Part shown: one piece after another, positions 8,695 to 20,166 of the stretch
Layout: each line of letters starts with the position of its first letter
Numbering within the stretch: the first letter of the stretch is position 1
Origin: Methylolobus aquaticus
Lineage (GTDB): Bacteria; Pseudomonadota; Gammaproteobacteria; Methylococcales; Methylococcaceae
Direction: 5' to 3'
DNA: 64,000 nt
NCBI GenBank assembly: GCA_004168015.1
Contig: SEYW01000001.1
Coordinates: forward strand, 310,001-374,000
Notes under the pieces: generated by a model
What the model saw: only the letters and a program-made list of their open reading frames with translations
The model's database searches: none
Told to the model about the DNA's origin: nothing
Position numbers and translations under genes: made by a program

Positions 8695-9059
8695 GCGTTG
8701 AACACGACGCAGCGATCCGCACGAACACACGCATCGACCCACTGCCCGAGTCCGCCGGTGACGAACCCGGGCGCCAGCGCGACGTCTCCGGACCCTGACG
8801 GGTCGAGACCGCGGCGTTCCGCGGCCGATACGCACAAAATCAGTCGGAGCCCGCGCCGAGCCGCCAGTTCCGCCCACTCGCGCGCTGTCGGTCCAGCCGG
8901 CGAGTGAGCCGCCACCAGACCGGCGCAGACTCCGTCGTAGTAGAAAAAGACCAGCGAGATCTCGTGGCCTTTCGCCAGGGCGGCTCTGATAAACTGTAGA
9001 GCGTGCACCGCGGCTAAGGAAGTCCCAGGGGCACCGTTGACTTGAATCGCATACCGCAT
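8691..9059 (-). CDS. dsrE: DsrE/TusD-family sulfurtransferase
   Basis: First gene of the operon, 122 residues. The active-site cysteine of this family corresponds to Cys76 in LILCVSAAERRG, close to Cys78 of TusD and DsrE; a second cysteine lies in YDGVCAGL. The protein would receive sulfur as a persulfide and hand it to DsrC/TusE. It is divergent from the bepA-like gene, about 130 nt away, and no clear promoter was identified. Confidence 0.85.
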   Translation of the reverse strand: MRYAIQVNGAPGTSLAAVHALQFIRAALAKGHEISLVFFYYDGVCAGLVAAHSPAGPTAREWAELAARRGLRLILCVSAAERRGLDPSGSGDVALAPGFVTGGLGQWVDACVRADRCVVFNA

Positions 9060-9188
9060 GGCCCAATTTTAAGGCATACCACCGACGCGGCACAGGTCTC
9101 CAGACTGCCTGCCCCCTTCACCATGGCAGCCGTACCGCGACAGCCGCTTCAGCAGCGAAAGATCCAGGCCCCGAAGGCCCAGGTGCCG

Positions 9189-10652
9189 ATGATCAAATCC
9201 CGACCCTTCATCCTGTCCGCCCTGCTCGCAGCCCAGCTCTGTTGCAGTCCGCAGGCGCGGGCCGATGAACCACTGAATCTGCAGTTGCCGGATATCGGCG
9301 ATCCGACCGGCACGAGCTTCACGCCGCTGCAGGAGCAGCAACTCGGCGAGGCCTTCTATCGCAATCTCCACGCTCAGCTCGAAATCAGCCAGGACCCGGA
9401 GGCCACGGACTACATCCAGAACCTCGGCCAGCGCCTGACCACCAACAGCGACAAGCCGGAGCAGCCCTTTCACTTCTTTATCGTCAACAGCGCCCAGATC
9501 AACGCCTTCGCCGGGCCCGGCGGATTCATCGGGGTGAATTCCGGCCTGATACTGGCATCCGAAACGGAAAGCGAACTGGCATCGGTCATGGCGCACGAAA
9601 TCGCGCACGTGACGCAGCGCCATTTATTCCAGGCCTTCCAGGACTCGTCGCGACTGTCGCTGCCGATGGCCGCGGCCATGCTGGCGGCGATGCTGGTCGG
9701 CTCGCAGTCCGCGCAGGGCGGACAGGCCGCGCTGCTGGCCACGCAGGCTGCGATGGCACAGCATCAGATCAACTTCACCCGCGACAACGAAGCGGAAGCC
9801 GACCGGGTCGGCATGCAGATCCTGTCGAAATCGGCCTTCGATCCCCGCGGAATGCCGACGTTCTTCGAGCGATTGCAGCAATCCACGCGTTTCTCCGGTC
9901 ACTCCGCGCCGGAATTCCTGCTGACCCACCCGGTCACGACCTCACGCATCTCCGATACACGTGGCCGTGCCGACAGCTTCCCCTATCGCCAATATCCCGA
10001 TTCGATCGTTTACCAGTTGATCAGGGCCAAGCTACGGGTCGCCTCGACGCGCGACGCGAAGAATGCCGTAAGCTACTTCAAGCTCATCGAGGGCCAGGGA
10101 ACGACCGAGCAACAGGATGTCGCCCGCTACGGGCTAGCGCTCGCGCTGATTCGCAACTTCCAGACCCGGGAAGGGCAAGACCTGTTGCGCCAGCTAATCC
10201 GGAAATACCCCGACCAGCCGTACTTCGTCAGCGCACTGGGCGAATCGCAGATGGAGGCGAAGGACTATGCTGCGGCCGAGCAAACCTTCGAAGCCGGCCT
10301 CAAGCGCTTTCCGGACTACCGTTCCATGATGCTTAATTACGTGCGTACTTCGTTGACCGCGCGCAAACCGGAGCAGGCCCGAAAGCTGCTCCAGCAGTAC
10401 ACGCTGCGCAACAAACCGGGGCCGGGCATTTACGAGTTGATGGCCGAGATCTACGGGCAGCTCGGGCAGGAGGCCGAATCCCACCGTTTCGTCGCGGAGT
10501 ATTACTACGCCTCGGGTCAGACCCGCGCCGCCATGCAGCAGCTGGTTCTCGCGCGACGCGCGGCCGGCGACAACCATTACGTGGCGGCGGTGATCGACGA
10601 ACGCCTGAAGGAACTGCGCGAAGAAGAAATGGACCGGCGCAAGGAAGATTGA
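9189..10652 (+). CDS. bepA: BepA-type periplasmic M48 zinc protease/chaperone with TPR repeats
   Basis: Periplasmic metalloprotease-chaperone for outer-membrane protein (LptD) assembly. The product is 487 residues, as in E. coli BepA. A signal peptide ends near ARA-DEP (residue 26). The zinc site is HEIAH (136-140), with the third ligand in EAEAD (about 201), the same numbering as the E. coli enzyme. HPVTTSRI follows, then TPR-like helices from about 300 to the end. The reading frame extends upstream to 9042, but Met at 9189 precedes the signal peptide directly. Its stop is 5 nt from the convergent acyl-CoA ligase. Confidence 0.9.
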   Translation: MIKSRPFILSALLAAQLCCSPQARADEPLNLQLPDIGDPTGTSFTPLQEQQLGEAFYRNLHAQLEISQDPEATDYIQNLGQRLTTNSDKPEQPFHFFIVNSAQINAFAGPGGFIGVNSGLILASETESELASVMAHEIAHVTQRHLFQAFQDSSRLSLPMAAAMLAAMLVGSQSAQGGQAALLATQAAMAQHQINFTRDNEAEADRVGMQILSKSAFDPRGMPTFFERLQQSTRFSGHSAPEFLLTHPVTTSRISDTRGRADSFPYRQYPDSIVYQLIRAKLRVASTRDAKNAVSYFKLIEGQGTTEQQDVARYGLALALIRNFQTREGQDLLRQLIRKYPDQPYFVSALGESQMEAKDYAAAEQTFEAGLKRFPDYRSMMLNYVRTSLTARKPEQARKLLQQYTLRNKPGPGIYELMAEIYGQLGQEAESHRFVAEYYYASGQTRAAMQQLVLARRAAGDNHYVAAVIDERLKELREEEMDRRKED

Positions 10653-10657
10653 GCGAC

Positions 10658-12205
10658 TCAGTCCGGTCGTTCGAACCCGCGTTCGACCTCGCCGTCACGC
10701 CGCAACTCCCGTTTCAGAATCTTGCCGGCGGCGTTCCGCGGCAGCGCTGCGACGATTTCGATTTCGCGCGGCACCTGATGCCGGCCGAGATGCTGGCGAC
10801 ACCAGTCACGAATCGCCGCCTCCGTCAGCGAGCCGGGCTCGTGCAGTGCCACGAAGGCCGCGGGAGTTTCCCCATGCAGACGGTGTGGCTGGCCGACCAC
10901 GGCCACTTCCCGGACCTGCGGCAGTCGATGCACGACTTCCTCGATCATGCGCGGATAGACGTTCATGCCGTTAACGATGATCAGATCCTTCTTCCGGTCG
11001 ACGATGCTGAAGTAGCCGTCTTCGTCGCGCATGCCGAGGTCGCCGGTCAGGAACCATGAGCCGGAAAACGAGGCCGCGGTTTCGTCCGGCAGATTCCAGT
11101 AGCCCTTGAACACATTCGCCCCGCGCACGGCGATCTCGCCGACCTCCCCGTCCGGCAATTCGTGGCCATCCTCATCCAGGATCCGCATCTCGACGCCGGG
11201 CACCGGTAACCCGACGGTGCCCGGTTTGGCCTTGCCGCCAATCGGATTCACGCAAGTCACCGGGGAACATTCGGTCGGGCCGTCGCCTTCGTAAACGGGT
11301 ATCCCGAACATCCCCTCGAACTGGGCCAGCACAGCCACCGGCAGGGCCGCACCACCCGAGACGCAAAAGCGCAGCGACCGCAAGCCGCTGCGACGACCCT
11401 CCTTCAACTTGAGAAACATCGTGAACATGCTCGGCACGCCCAGGAAAATGGTCGCCCCCGTCGCCTCAATGACCCTCGCAACCTGATCGGGGTCGAACTT
11501 TGGCACCGGCACCAGCGCGCAACCGCAGGTGAGCGGCGTCAGCAGGCCGACAGTCGCCGCGAACGCATGAAACATGGGCAAGACGACCAGCACGACGTCA
11601 TCGCCCGGGCGCCAGTGCATGGCCGAGTGGACGCTGCGCGTGTTGGCCAACAGGTTGCCGTGACTCAGCATGGCCCCCTTCGGCCGGCCCGTAGTCCCCG
11701 AGGTGTAGAGAATCGCGGCAAGGTCCTCGGAAGTCAGCGGCGGCAGCGCGATCGGAACCTGCCTGCTGGCCAGCACATCGCTCCAGGCGAGCGCACCGTC
11801 TTCTGCGTTACCCGTACTGATGCATAGACGCAGACTGGCAACCGACGCCATCAACTGACGACCCGCAGCGGCCAGCTGCGGATGGACGATAAGCGCCGTG
11901 GCAGCGGAGTCGTTCAGTATGTACGCGAGTTCCTCGTGCGAAAGCAGCAAGTTGCAGGGAACGACGACGGCACCGGCTGTCACGATGCCCAGGTAGGCGA
12001 CCGCGAACTCGGGGCAGTTGGGACAGTACAGGGCGACACGGTCGCCCTTGCCGACCCCGCGTGTTGCGAGCGTCGCGGCCAGAGCCCCGCAGCCGTCGCT
12101 CAAGGTCGCGTAGCTGAGCGGGTCCCGGTCGGGTAGGATGATGGCCGGCGCGTCACCGTGACGCTCGACCACGCTCTGAAAGGCTTCTCGCAGGGACTCA
12201 GACAT
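10658..12205 (-). CDS. AMP-forming acyl-CoA synthetase (fatty-acid-CoA ligase type)
   Basis: A 515-residue member of the ANL superfamily that would activate a carboxylic acid with ATP and CoA. Visible: the phosphate loop YTSGTTGRPKGAM (near 170), the VYEGDGPTECSP motif, WFLTGDLGMRDEDGYF, DRKKDLIIVNGMNVYP and the C-terminal catalytic lysine in PRNAAGKILKREL. Length and motifs resemble medium/long-chain acyl-CoA ligases. Chain length cannot be set from sequence. It is followed closely by the convergent bepA stop; upstream is the ubiquinone-type hydroxylase on the same strand. Confidence 0.88.
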   Translation of the reverse strand: MSESLREAFQSVVERHGDAPAIILPDRDPLSYATLSDGCGALAATLATRGVGKGDRVALYCPNCPEFAVAYLGIVTAGAVVVPCNLLLSHEELAYILNDSAATALIVHPQLAAAGRQLMASVASLRLCISTGNAEDGALAWSDVLASRQVPIALPPLTSEDLAAILYTSGTTGRPKGAMLSHGNLLANTRSVHSAMHWRPGDDVVLVVLPMFHAFAATVGLLTPLTCGCALVPVPKFDPDQVARVIEATGATIFLGVPSMFTMFLKLKEGRRSGLRSLRFCVSGGAALPVAVLAQFEGMFGIPVYEGDGPTECSPVTCVNPIGGKAKPGTVGLPVPGVEMRILDEDGHELPDGEVGEIAVRGANVFKGYWNLPDETAASFSGSWFLTGDLGMRDEDGYFSIVDRKKDLIIVNGMNVYPRMIEEVVHRLPQVREVAVVGQPHRLHGETPAAFVALHEPGSLTEAAIRDWCRQHLGRHQVPREIEIVAALPRNAAGKILKRELRRDGEVERGFERPD

Positions 12206-12243
12206 AGCGCACCAGCGTGATTGGGACCTGTGAAGCCCGAAAA

Positions 12244-13461
12244 CTAGACCGGCAGGGCCTGGCCGCGCGCCAGCTTCGGAAGCTTGCCCTCCAGCCCCAT
12301 CGCGTAGCGCATGAAGTAAGTCTTCGCGGGTCCGAAGCGCTCCGCGAATCCAAGCCCCAGGTTTCGCACCACCTTCAGCGGTGCATTCTCATTGCCGAAG
12401 GCTCGGTAGAACAAATCCATTGCCGTCATCATCATCAAATTGCCGCTACGGCGCAGGCGCTCGTACTCGCGCAGCACCTCCATCGACGCAATGTCGCGAC
12501 GCTGGCTTGCCGCTCGGACCAGCACTTCGGCCAGCGCAGCGGCATCCAGCAAGCCGATGTTGACGCCCTGCCCCGCCAGCGGATGAATCATGTGCGCCGC
12601 ATCGCCGATCAGCGCGATCCCCGGCTTGACATAGCTGAGTGCATGCTGGCGTCGCAGCGGAAAACTGCCTCGCGCGACGATGCTCCGGATTTCGCCGAGA
12701 CAGTCAGGGAACGCGGCGTGTACGGCCGCGAGCAGTTCGGCATCGGGCAAGGCCTTGAGTCGCTTGACCTCGTCGGGCGTGTGGTACCAGACCAGCGAAG
12801 CGTAAGACCCGGTCAAAGGGAGGAAGGCGCGAGGCCCGGTCGGGGTGAAATGCTGCCAGGTGATGTCCTGCTGCCCGTAACCCGTCTCGACGGTGAGCAC
12901 CAGCGCCTGCTGCTCGTAGTCCCAGTGGCTGACCCCCATCCCGGCAACCTGACGCACCCGTGAGAAACCGCCGTCGGCGGCAATCATCAAACGGGAGGAT
13001 AGCGTCCGCCCGTCGTCGAGCGCCACGGTCGAACCATGCGGGTCGTAGTCGATTGCGCGGGTGCTCGCCGGGCAGAACAGTTCGACATTCGAGAAGGCCG
13101 GAATGCGGTCGAGCAAAGCGAGCTGGATTACCCGGTTTTCGACGATGTAGCCGAGCACGGATTCATTGATGTCCTCACTGCGAAACTCCACATCACCCCG
13201 CTCTTCCCAGACCCGCATGCGCCGAAAAGGACAGGCGCGGCGTTCGGTGATGCCACGCCAGGCACCGACCGTGCTGAAGATGCTGGCGGAGGCAATGCTG
13301 ACGGCCGACACGCGCACGTCGCGCGGTTGCTCGGCCGAAAAAGCCGGCGGCCGCTCACCCTCGACCACGGCGACGCGCAACGAACTTCCGCCCAGCGCAC
13401 AGGCCAGCGTCGCGCCGACCATACCGCCGCCGACGATCACCACATCATATTCTTGAGTCAT
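12244..13461 (-). CDS. UbiH/UbiF/VisC-family FAD monooxygenase (ubiquinone biosynthesis)
   Basis: A 405-residue FAD-dependent ring hydroxylase. It has the dinucleotide fold VVIVGGGMVGATLA, and the family signature GDAAHMIHPLAGQGVN for FAD and substrate binding. The RVSAVSIAS and LGYIVENRVIQ stretches match UbiF and UbiI (VisC) better than UbiH, but which ring position is hydroxylated cannot be settled here. The start at 13461 is preferred because GGGGA stands 5-9 nt upstream; another in-frame start lies at 13473. Confidence 0.85.
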   Translation of the reverse strand: MTQEYDVVIVGGGMVGATLACALGGSSLRVAVVEGERPPAFSAEQPRDVRVSAVSIASASIFSTVGAWRGITERRACPFRRMRVWEERGDVEFRSEDINESVLGYIVENRVIQLALLDRIPAFSNVELFCPASTRAIDYDPHGSTVALDDGRTLSSRLMIAADGGFSRVRQVAGMGVSHWDYEQQALVLTVETGYGQQDITWQHFTPTGPRAFLPLTGSYASLVWYHTPDEVKRLKALPDAELLAAVHAAFPDCLGEIRSIVARGSFPLRRQHALSYVKPGIALIGDAAHMIHPLAGQGVNIGLLDAAALAEVLVRAASQRRDIASMEVLREYERLRRSGNLMMMTAMDLFYRAFGNENAPLKVVRNLGLGFAERFGPAKTYFMRYAMGLEGKLPKLARGQALPV

Positions 13462-13559
13462 CTTGTTCCCCATCGGCGGCGCTCCACACAGGAACGCGCT
13501 TCGCCCATCGCTTTCATTTTGTCGAATTCAAATTTTACCCCAGGAACACAGTCCCCGGC

Positions 13560-13588
13560 TTGAAAACGCGACAGCCAGCGCATATGCT
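13560..13588 (+). promoter_or_regulatory. Candidate sigma-70 promoter for gltB
   Basis: TTGAAA (13560-13565) and TATGCT (13583-13588) are separated by 17 nt on the plus strand, giving a leader of about 150 nt before gltB. This is the best match in the 284-nt gap between the hydroxylase and gltB; nothing else in the gap looks like a gene. Confidence 0.4.
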
Positions 13589-13745
13589 TTCTAGCCATTT
13601 TTGTCTTTGGCGACAGCCTCATCCGCCGCCCTCCTGCAACGCCTGACGCGGTGGAACGCTGCCGGACTGCGGCAGCGGGTGAGGGCCACTCGGCAACAGC
13701 CGGGGGCTTGAGATGCATGCTGCAGCGGCCAACTCGAGGAAATCC

Positions 13746-16700
13746 ATGAGTCATTTTGCGCTACCGACGAAGCAAGGGCTTTACGACCCCCGTCACGAAC
13801 ACGATGCCTGCGGTGTAGGATTCATCGCACACATCAAGGGGAAGAAGAGTCATCACATTATCCAGCAGGGCCTGGAGTTACTGCGCAATCTGACCCACCG
13901 GGGCGCGGTCGGTGCCGACCCGCTCGCCGGCGACGGCGCCGGTATTCTATTGCAGATCCCGGACGCTTTCCTCCGCGCCGAGTGTGCCAAGCTCAAGATC
14001 GAACTGCCGCCCGCAGGCCACTACGGCATCGGGATGGTGTGCCTGCCGCAGGATGCTGCCAACCGCAAGACCTGTGAGCAGATCACCGAGGAAATCATCC
14101 GGCGGGAAGGTCAGATCGTGCTCGGATGGCGTGACGTTCCGGTCGACAACAGTCCGCTGGGCAAGAGCGTGCTGCCGGTAGAACCCGTCAACCGCCAGGT
14201 CCTGATCGGTCGGGGCACGAACTGCGCCGACCAGAACGTTTTCGAGCGCAAGCTGTTCGTGATCCGGAAACAGATCGAGAACACCGTCCGGCAGTTGAAC
14301 CTCAGCGACGGCTCAATGTTCTATTTCCCGTCGTTTTCATCCCGGACACTGGTCTACAAGGGCATGCTGCTGGCGGATCAGGTCGGCGTGTATTACCGGG
14401 ATCTGCAAAATGCAACGATGGTCTCGGGCCTCGCGCTGGTGCACCAGCGCTTCTCGACGAATACCTTCCCGACCTGGGACCTCGCTCATCCCTTTCGGAT
14501 GATCGCCCATAACGGCGAGATCAATACCATCCGAGGTAACATCAACTGGATGGCGGCGCGCCGTCAGTCGATGTCGTCGGAGTTGCTGGGCGAGGATCTG
14601 GAGAAAATCTGGCCGCTGATCGCCGAAGGCCAGTCCGACTCGGCCTGCTTCGACAACGCACTGGAACTGCTGGTCGCCGGGGGCTATAGCCTGGTGCATG
14701 CGATGATGCTGCTGATCCCCGAGGCCTGGGCGGGGAACCCGTTGATGGATCAGAAGCGGCGCGCTTTCTACGAATACTACTCCGCGCTGATGGAGCCGTG
14801 GGATGGCCCCGCGGCAGTCGCCTTCACCGATGGCCGACAGATCGGTGCCACGCTGGATCGGAACGGACTGCGCCCGGCCCGTTACCTGATTACCGATGAC
14901 GATTACGTGATCATGGCGTCGGAGATGGGGGTCCTGACGGTCCCCGAGCACAAGATCATCAAAAAGTGGCGTCTGCAGCCCGGCAAGATGTTCCTGATCG
15001 ACACCGAGGAAGGCCGCATCATCGACGACGCGGAGATCAAGGCGTCGCTCGCCGAGCGCGCACCCTATCAGCGCTGGCTCGATCAAACCCAGATCCATCT
15101 CGAGGACCTTCCGCCCGAGGTCGCAGCCATGCCTCCCGACCCGAAGACCCTGCTGGATCGCCAGCAAGCCTTCGGTTACACCCAGGAGGACATCAAGGTC
15201 TTTTTCCGGCCGATGGCACTCAGCGGGCAGGAACCCGTCGGTTCGATGGGCACCGACGCGACCCTGGCCGTGCTGTCGAACCGCCCGCGATTGCTCTACG
15301 ACTACTTCAAGCAGGGTTTCGCGCAGGTCACCAACCCGGCCATCGACCCGATTCGTGAAGAACTGGTCATGTCACTGGTCTCGCATATCGGACCCCGACC
15401 GAATTTGCTGGCGCTTGGCGCCGGCGGCAACAACATGCGGCTCGAGGTGCACCAACCCATCCTCAGCAACCGCGACCTCGAGAAGGTGCGGCGCATCGAG
15501 GCGCGGACCGGCGGCGCGTTCAAGACCAAGACGCTCAGCATCTGTTTTCTCGCCGAAACGGGTGCCTCCGGCATGGAGCCGGCGCTGCGGGCCTTGTGCG
15601 AGGGCGCGCAGCGCGCGGTCGAGGACGGCAACAACATCCTGATCCTGTCGGATCGGCAGATGGATGCCGAGCATGTCGCGATTCCGGCGCTACTCGCCAC
15701 CTCGGCGGTCCATCATCACTTGATCCGCGCCGGGCTTCGTACCGTGGCCGGACTGGTCGTCGAAACCGGCGAGGCACGCGAGGTGCATCATTTCGCGTTA
15801 TTGGCCGGCTACGGGGCCGAGGCCTTGAATCCTTATCTCGCATTCGACACGCTATCGGATCTGCGCCGTCAATTGCCCGAGTCCATGTCCGACGAGGAGG
15901 TCCACAAGCGCTACACGAAAGCGATTGGCAAAGGTCTGTTGAAGATCATGTCGAAGATGGGCATCTCCACCTATCAGTCCTATTGCGGCGCGCAGATCTT
16001 CAACGCGATCGGCCTGAGCGATGGACTGCTGGCGGCGTATTTCACCGGCACCGACTGCACGACCGATGGTGCGGGTCTGATCGAGATCGCGGAAGAAACC
16101 GTGCGCCGACACCGCCTCGCCTTCAGCGATGCCCCACTTTACCGCGGCGCGCTCGACGTCGGCGGAGAATTCGCCTATCGGGTGCGTGGCGAGGACCACG
16201 CCTGGACGCCCGACACGATCTCCAAACTGCAGCATGCGACGCGCAAGAATGACTGGAGCCAGTACGTCGAGTACACGAAAAGCATCAACGAGCAGAACGA
16301 ACGCCTGCTGACGCTGCGCGGCTTGCTCGATTTCAAGCTGGCGAAGGAGCCGATCCCGCTGGACGAAGTCGAATCGGCCAAAGATATCGTCAAGCGTTTC
16401 GCGACCGGTGCGATGTCGTTCGGGTCGATCTCTTATGAAGCGCATACGACCCTCGCCATTGCCATGAACCGGATCGGCGGCAAGTCGAACACCGGTGAAG
16501 GCGGCGAACTGCCCGAGCGGTTCATACCGCTGCCGAACGGCGATTCCATGCGCTCGGCGATCAAGCAGGTGGCATCGGGACGATTTGGCGTCACCGCCGA
16601 ATATCTGGTGAACGCCGACGATATTCAAATCAAGGTCTCCCAGGGGGCGAAGCCTGGCGAAGGTGGGCAGTTGCCCGGTCACAAGGTCGACGCCGTCATT

Positions 16701-18374
16701 GCCAAGGTACGTCATTCAACACCGGGCGTGGGCCTGATTTCGCCGCCACCCCATCACGACATCTATTCGATCGAGGATTTGGCGCAGTTGATCCACGACC
16801 TGAAGAACGTGAATCCGGCTGCTCGCATCAGCGTCAAACTGGTATCCGAAGTTGGTGTCGGTACGGTCGCCGCCGGTGTGGCCAAGGCCCATGCGGATCA
16901 TGTCACCATCGCCGGCTACGACGGAGGTACCGGGGCCAGCCCGATCACCTCGATCAAACACGCCGGTCTGCCATGGGAAATCGGCTTGGCCGAAACACAT
17001 CAGACGCTGGTACTGAATCGCCTCCGCGGGCGTATTTCGGTTCAGGCCGACGGTGGCATGCGGACCGGCCGCGACGTCGTGATTGCGGCACTGCTCGGTG
17101 CCGACGAGTTCGGTTTTGCGACGGCACCCCTGATCGTCACCGGCTGCATCATGATGCGCAAGTGCCATCTGAATACCTGCCCGGTTGGCGTCGCCACGCA
17201 GGATCCCGAACTGCGCAAACGGTTCTCCGGACAGCCGGAACATGTCGTCAACTTCTTCTTCTTCATTGCCGAGGAAGTGCGGCAGTGGATGGCCAAGCTC
17301 GGCTTCCGCCGCGTTGACGAGATGATCGGTCGTTCGGACCGCCTCGATATGCGGAAAGCGATCACGCAATGGAAGGCATCGAAGATCGACCTGTCGCGGA
17401 TGCTCTACACTCCGCCGGCTGGGCCGGATGTCGCGATTTACAATTGCGAGCACCAGGACCACGGACTGGAACAGGCGCTGGATCACCAGTTGATTGCGCA
17501 GGCGAAGCCAGCCCTGGAGCAGCGTCAGGCCGTGCAGATCGGCACCGAGATCCGCAATTTCAACCGCACAGTGGGCGCCATGTTGTCCGGAGAGGTCGCG
17601 AAGCGCTACGGCCATGCCGGCCTGCCCGACGACACGATCTACATCAAGGCGAAAGGCATTGCAGGACAAAGTTTCGGCGCCTTCCTGGCGGCTGGCGTAA
17701 CCATCGAACTCGAGGGCGAAGCCAACGACTACGTCGGCAAGGGCCTATCGGGCGGACGACTGGTCGTCTATCCGCCAAAGGAGTGCCCCATCGTTCCACA
17801 CGAGAACATCATCGTGGGTAACACCGTGCTGTACGGCGCGATCAGCGGCGAATGCTACTTTCGCGGCGTTGCCGGAGAGCGCTTTGCGGTGCGCAATTCC
17901 GGGGCGATCGCCGTCGTGGAGGGTGTCGGCGACCATGGCTGCGAGTACATGACCGGTGGCGTCGTCATCGTCCTCGGCGAAACTGGGCGCAACTTCGCGG
18001 CCGGGATGTCCGGCGGCGTGGCCTACGTTCTGGATGGGAATGGCGACTTCGCCGCCCGTTGCAATCTGGCGATGGTGGAACTCGAGCCGATCCTGGCCGA
18101 GGATAGCGCCCTCGAGAAGGCCGAGCACCAGGGCGGCGATCTCGAAATGCACGGCCTGGTGGACCTGTTGCGCGACATGACCCGCAATGACTTGCAGCGC
18201 ATTCGCACCCTGGTCGAGAAACATCTCCACTACACCGGTAGCCATCGGGCACGTGAGATTCTCGACAATTGGTCCGTCTACTCTGGCAAGTTCATCAAAG
18301 TCATGCCGGTGGATTATCGCCGTGCACTGGAAACCATGCAGGCGTCCAGCGCGCGCTCCGAAGCGCACCACTAG
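13746..18374 (+). CDS. gltB: Glutamate synthase (NADPH) large subunit
   Basis: Large subunit of glutamate synthase, 1542 residues, converting glutamine plus 2-oxoglutarate to two glutamates. The class II amidotransferase nucleophile is Cys22 in HDACGVGF, exposed by removal of a 21-residue propeptide. The central region leads to the FMN-binding synthase domain ([20 protein letters not shown]) and the 3Fe-4S cysteines in [15 protein letters not shown]. The C-terminal GXG repeat domain includes [14 protein letters not shown]. The start at 13746 has GAGGA just upstream, whereas the longer frame to 13713 lacks this. The small subunit gltD follows after 115 nt. Confidence 0.96.
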   Translation: MSHFALPTKQGLYDPRHEHDACGVGFIAHIKGKKSHHIIQQGLELLRNLTHRGAVGADPLAGDGAGILLQIPDAFLRAECAKLKIELPPAGHYGIGMVCLPQDAANRKTCEQITEEIIRREGQIVLGWRDVPVDNSPLGKSVLPVEPVNRQVLIGRGTNCADQNVFERKLFVIRKQIENTVRQLNLSDGSMFYFPSFSSRTLVYKGMLLADQVGVYYRDLQNATMVSGLALVHQRFSTNTFPTWDLAHPFRMIAHNGEINTIRGNINWMAARRQSMSSELLGEDLEKIWPLIAEGQSDSACFDNALELLVAGGYSLVHAMMLLIPEAWAGNPLMDQKRRAFYEYYSALMEPWDGPAAVAFTDGRQIGATLDRNGLRPARYLITDDDYVIMASEMGVLTVPEHKIIKKWRLQPGKMFLIDTEEGRIIDDAEIKASLAERAPYQRWLDQTQIHLEDLPPEVAAMPPDPKTLLDRQQAFGYTQEDIKVFFRPMALSGQEPVGSMGTDATLAVLSNRPRLLYDYFKQGFAQVTNPAIDPIREELVMSLVSHIGPRPNLLALGAGGNNMRLEVHQPILSNRDLEKVRRIEARTGGAFKTKTLSICFLAETGASGMEPALRALCEGAQRAVEDGNNILILSDRQMDAEHVAIPALLATSAVHHHLIRAGLRTVAGLVVETGEAREVHHFALLAGYGAEALNPYLAFDTLSDLRRQLPESMSDEEVHKRYTKAIGKGLLKIMSKMGISTYQSYCGAQIFNAIGLSDGLLAAYFTGTDCTTDGAGLIEIAEETVRRHRLAFSDAPLYRGALDVGGEFAYRVRGEDHAWTPDTISKLQHATRKNDWSQYVEYTKSINEQNERLLTLRGLLDFKLAKEPIPLDEVESAKDIVKRFATGAMSFGSISYEAHTTLAIAMNRIGGKSNTGEGGELPERFIPLPNGDSMRSAIKQVASGRFGVTAEYLVNADDIQIKVSQGAKPGEGGQLPGHKVDAVIAKVRHSTPGVGLISPPPHHDIYSIEDLAQLIHDLKNVNPAARISVKLVSEVGVGTVAAGVAKAHADHVTIAGYDGGTGASPITSIKHAGLPWEIGLAETHQTLVLNRLRGRISVQADGGMRTGRDVVIAALLGADEFGFATAPLIVTGCIMMRKCHLNTCPVGVATQDPELRKRFSGQPEHVVNFFFFIAEEVRQWMAKLGFRRVDEMIGRSDRLDMRKAITQWKASKIDLSRMLYTPPAGPDVAIYNCEHQDHGLEQALDHQLIAQAKPALEQRQAVQIGTEIRNFNRTVGAMLSGEVAKRYGHAGLPDDTIYIKAKGIAGQSFGAFLAAGVTIELEGEANDYVGKGLSGGRLVVYPPKECPIVPHENIIVGNTVLYGAISGECYFRGVAGERFAVRNSGAIAVVEGVGDHGCEYMTGGVVIVLGETGRNFAAGMSGGVAYVLDGNGDFAARCNLAMVELEPILAEDSALEKAEHQGGDLEMHGLVDLLRDMTRNDLQRIRTLVEKHLHYTGSHRAREILDNWSVYSGKFIKVMPVDYRRALETMQASSARSEAHH

Positions 18375-18489
18375 CCGCCGCCAAATCGCGCAGCGATGCC
18401 GACCCCTCGGGCGGGTGGAAACTCGCCCCTGCGGACCACCATGACAACAATGCCCGACCCCAGCGCCGGGCCAAGAGGTAAGCAAGCAG

Positions 18490-19929
18490 ATGGGTAAGCC
18501 CACCGGTTTTATGGAGATCATGCGGCAGGACCGCCGCTACACGCTGGTCGCGGATCGCGTCAACAACTACCGCGAGTTCACGGTCCCACTGACCGACGAG
18601 GAGATCTCCCGCCAGGGCGCACGCTGCATGGACTGCGGCATCCCCTACTGTCACCAGGGCTGTCCCATCAACAACATCATTCCGGACTGGAACGATCTCG
18701 TTTACCAGGGCAATTGGCAGGAAGCCATCGAGGTATTGCACAGCACCAACAATTTCCCGGAATTCACCGGCCGGATCTGCCCCGCCCCGTGCGAAGCGTC
18801 CTGCACGCTGAACCTGACCGATGAGCCGGTCACGATCAAGACGATCGAATGTTCGATCATCGATAAGGCCTGGGAGAATGGCTGGGTGCAGCCACAAATC
18901 CCGCAGCACCGGAGCGGCAAGCGAGTGGCCGTGGTCGGCTCGGGCCCGTCCGGACTCGCCTGCGCGCAACAACTCGCGCGCGCCGGCCATAACGTCGTCG
19001 TGTTCGAGAAATCCGACCGGATCGGCGGCTTGTTGCGCTACGGCATCCCGGACTTCAAGATGGAAAAGCACCTGATCGATCGCCGCATCGCCCAGATGCA
19101 GGCCGAAGGCGTGATCTTCCGACCCAACACCACAGTCGGCCAAGACATCCCGGCCCAGAACATTGTCAATCACTTCGATGCAGTGGTCCTCGCTGGCGGG
19201 TCGGAGAAGCCGCGCGACCTTCCCGTTCCCGGCCGTGAACTCGGGGGCGTGTTCTTTGCCATGCAGTTTCTGACACAGCAAAACCGCCGCGTCGCCGGCG
19301 ACACCGTAGCGGACGACATCGGCATTCTCGCCACCGGCAAACATGTCGTCGTCATCGGCGGGGGCGATACCGGCTCCGACTGTATCGGCACGTCCATCCG
19401 TCACGGTGCGGCAAAGGTCACGCAGATCGAGATCCTGCCCAAGCCCCCGGAGAAGGAAGACAAGAGCGTCACTTGGCCCAATTGGCCGAACAAGCTAAGG
19501 ACCTCGTCCTCTCAGGAGGAAGGCTGCGAGCGCATGTGGTGCATCGCTACCAAGCGCTTCGAAGGCGAGGACGGCCGACTGACCCACATGGTGTGCGCCA
19601 AGGTGGAATGGGTTCAGGACAACGGGCGTTGGGTCATGAACGAGATTCCAGGGAGCGAGTTCACCCTGAAGGCCGATCTCGTCCTGTTGGCCATGGGCTT
19701 TCTTCACCCCGTACATGAGGGCTTGGTTCAGGAACTGGCGGTCGCGACCGATGAGCGCGGCAACGTCAAGGCCGACACGCACAGCTACCGGACGACTCTG
19801 GACAAAGTTTTTGTCGCCGGCGACATGCGCCGCGGGCAATCGCTGGTGGTCTGGGCAATCCGCGAGGGGCGTCAAGCCGCACGGGCCGTCGACGAGTATC
19901 TGATGGGCCGTTCGGAACTGCCGCGTTGA
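18490..19929 (+). CDS. gltD: Glutamate synthase (NADPH) small subunit
   Basis: The 479-residue electron-input subunit of glutamate synthase. N-terminal cysteine clusters for two 4Fe-4S centres are seen ([23 protein letters not shown]), then an FAD-binding fold ([19 protein letters not shown]), an NADPH-binding fold ([14 protein letters not shown]), and the C-terminal FAD contact [12 protein letters not shown]. It passes electrons from NADPH to the FMN and 3Fe-4S of GltB. AGAGG lies about 12 nt before the start. Confidence 0.95.
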   Translation: MGKPTGFMEIMRQDRRYTLVADRVNNYREFTVPLTDEEISRQGARCMDCGIPYCHQGCPINNIIPDWNDLVYQGNWQEAIEVLHSTNNFPEFTGRICPAPCEASCTLNLTDEPVTIKTIECSIIDKAWENGWVQPQIPQHRSGKRVAVVGSGPSGLACAQQLARAGHNVVVFEKSDRIGGLLRYGIPDFKMEKHLIDRRIAQMQAEGVIFRPNTTVGQDIPAQNIVNHFDAVVLAGGSEKPRDLPVPGRELGGVFFAMQFLTQQNRRVAGDTVADDIGILATGKHVVVIGGGDTGSDCIGTSIRHGAAKVTQIEILPKPPEKEDKSVTWPNWPNKLRTSSSQEEGCERMWCIATKRFEGEDGRLTHMVCAKVEWVQDNGRWVMNEIPGSEFTLKADLVLLAMGFLHPVHEGLVQELAVATDERGNVKADTHSYRTTLDKVFVAGDMRRGQSLVVWAIREGRQAARAVDEYLMGRSELPR

Positions 19930-20166
19930 ACCGTTGCTGAACTGCTTCCGGAGGTAAAGCGGGTGCCCGATTGGCAGTGTCGGACCCGCCCCGCAGCCAC
20001 ATCTGAAGCAGACCTCACTTGAGTCACCGGCGCTCCGACGATGATGGCGGCGCGCCGGAGCCGCCCTCCCCGGGCGAAGCCGCTCCGCGATGAGCCGTAA
20101 TCGGAAGCTGATGAATCCCCCGCGCAAGTACCTCCGCAGCCTTTCCCAACTGGCGGTCCCAAAGGC

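Noticed and set aside
14337-15167. 276-codon minus-strand frame inside gltB
   Set aside because: Shadow frame in GC-rich DNA; gltB is clearly the real gene.
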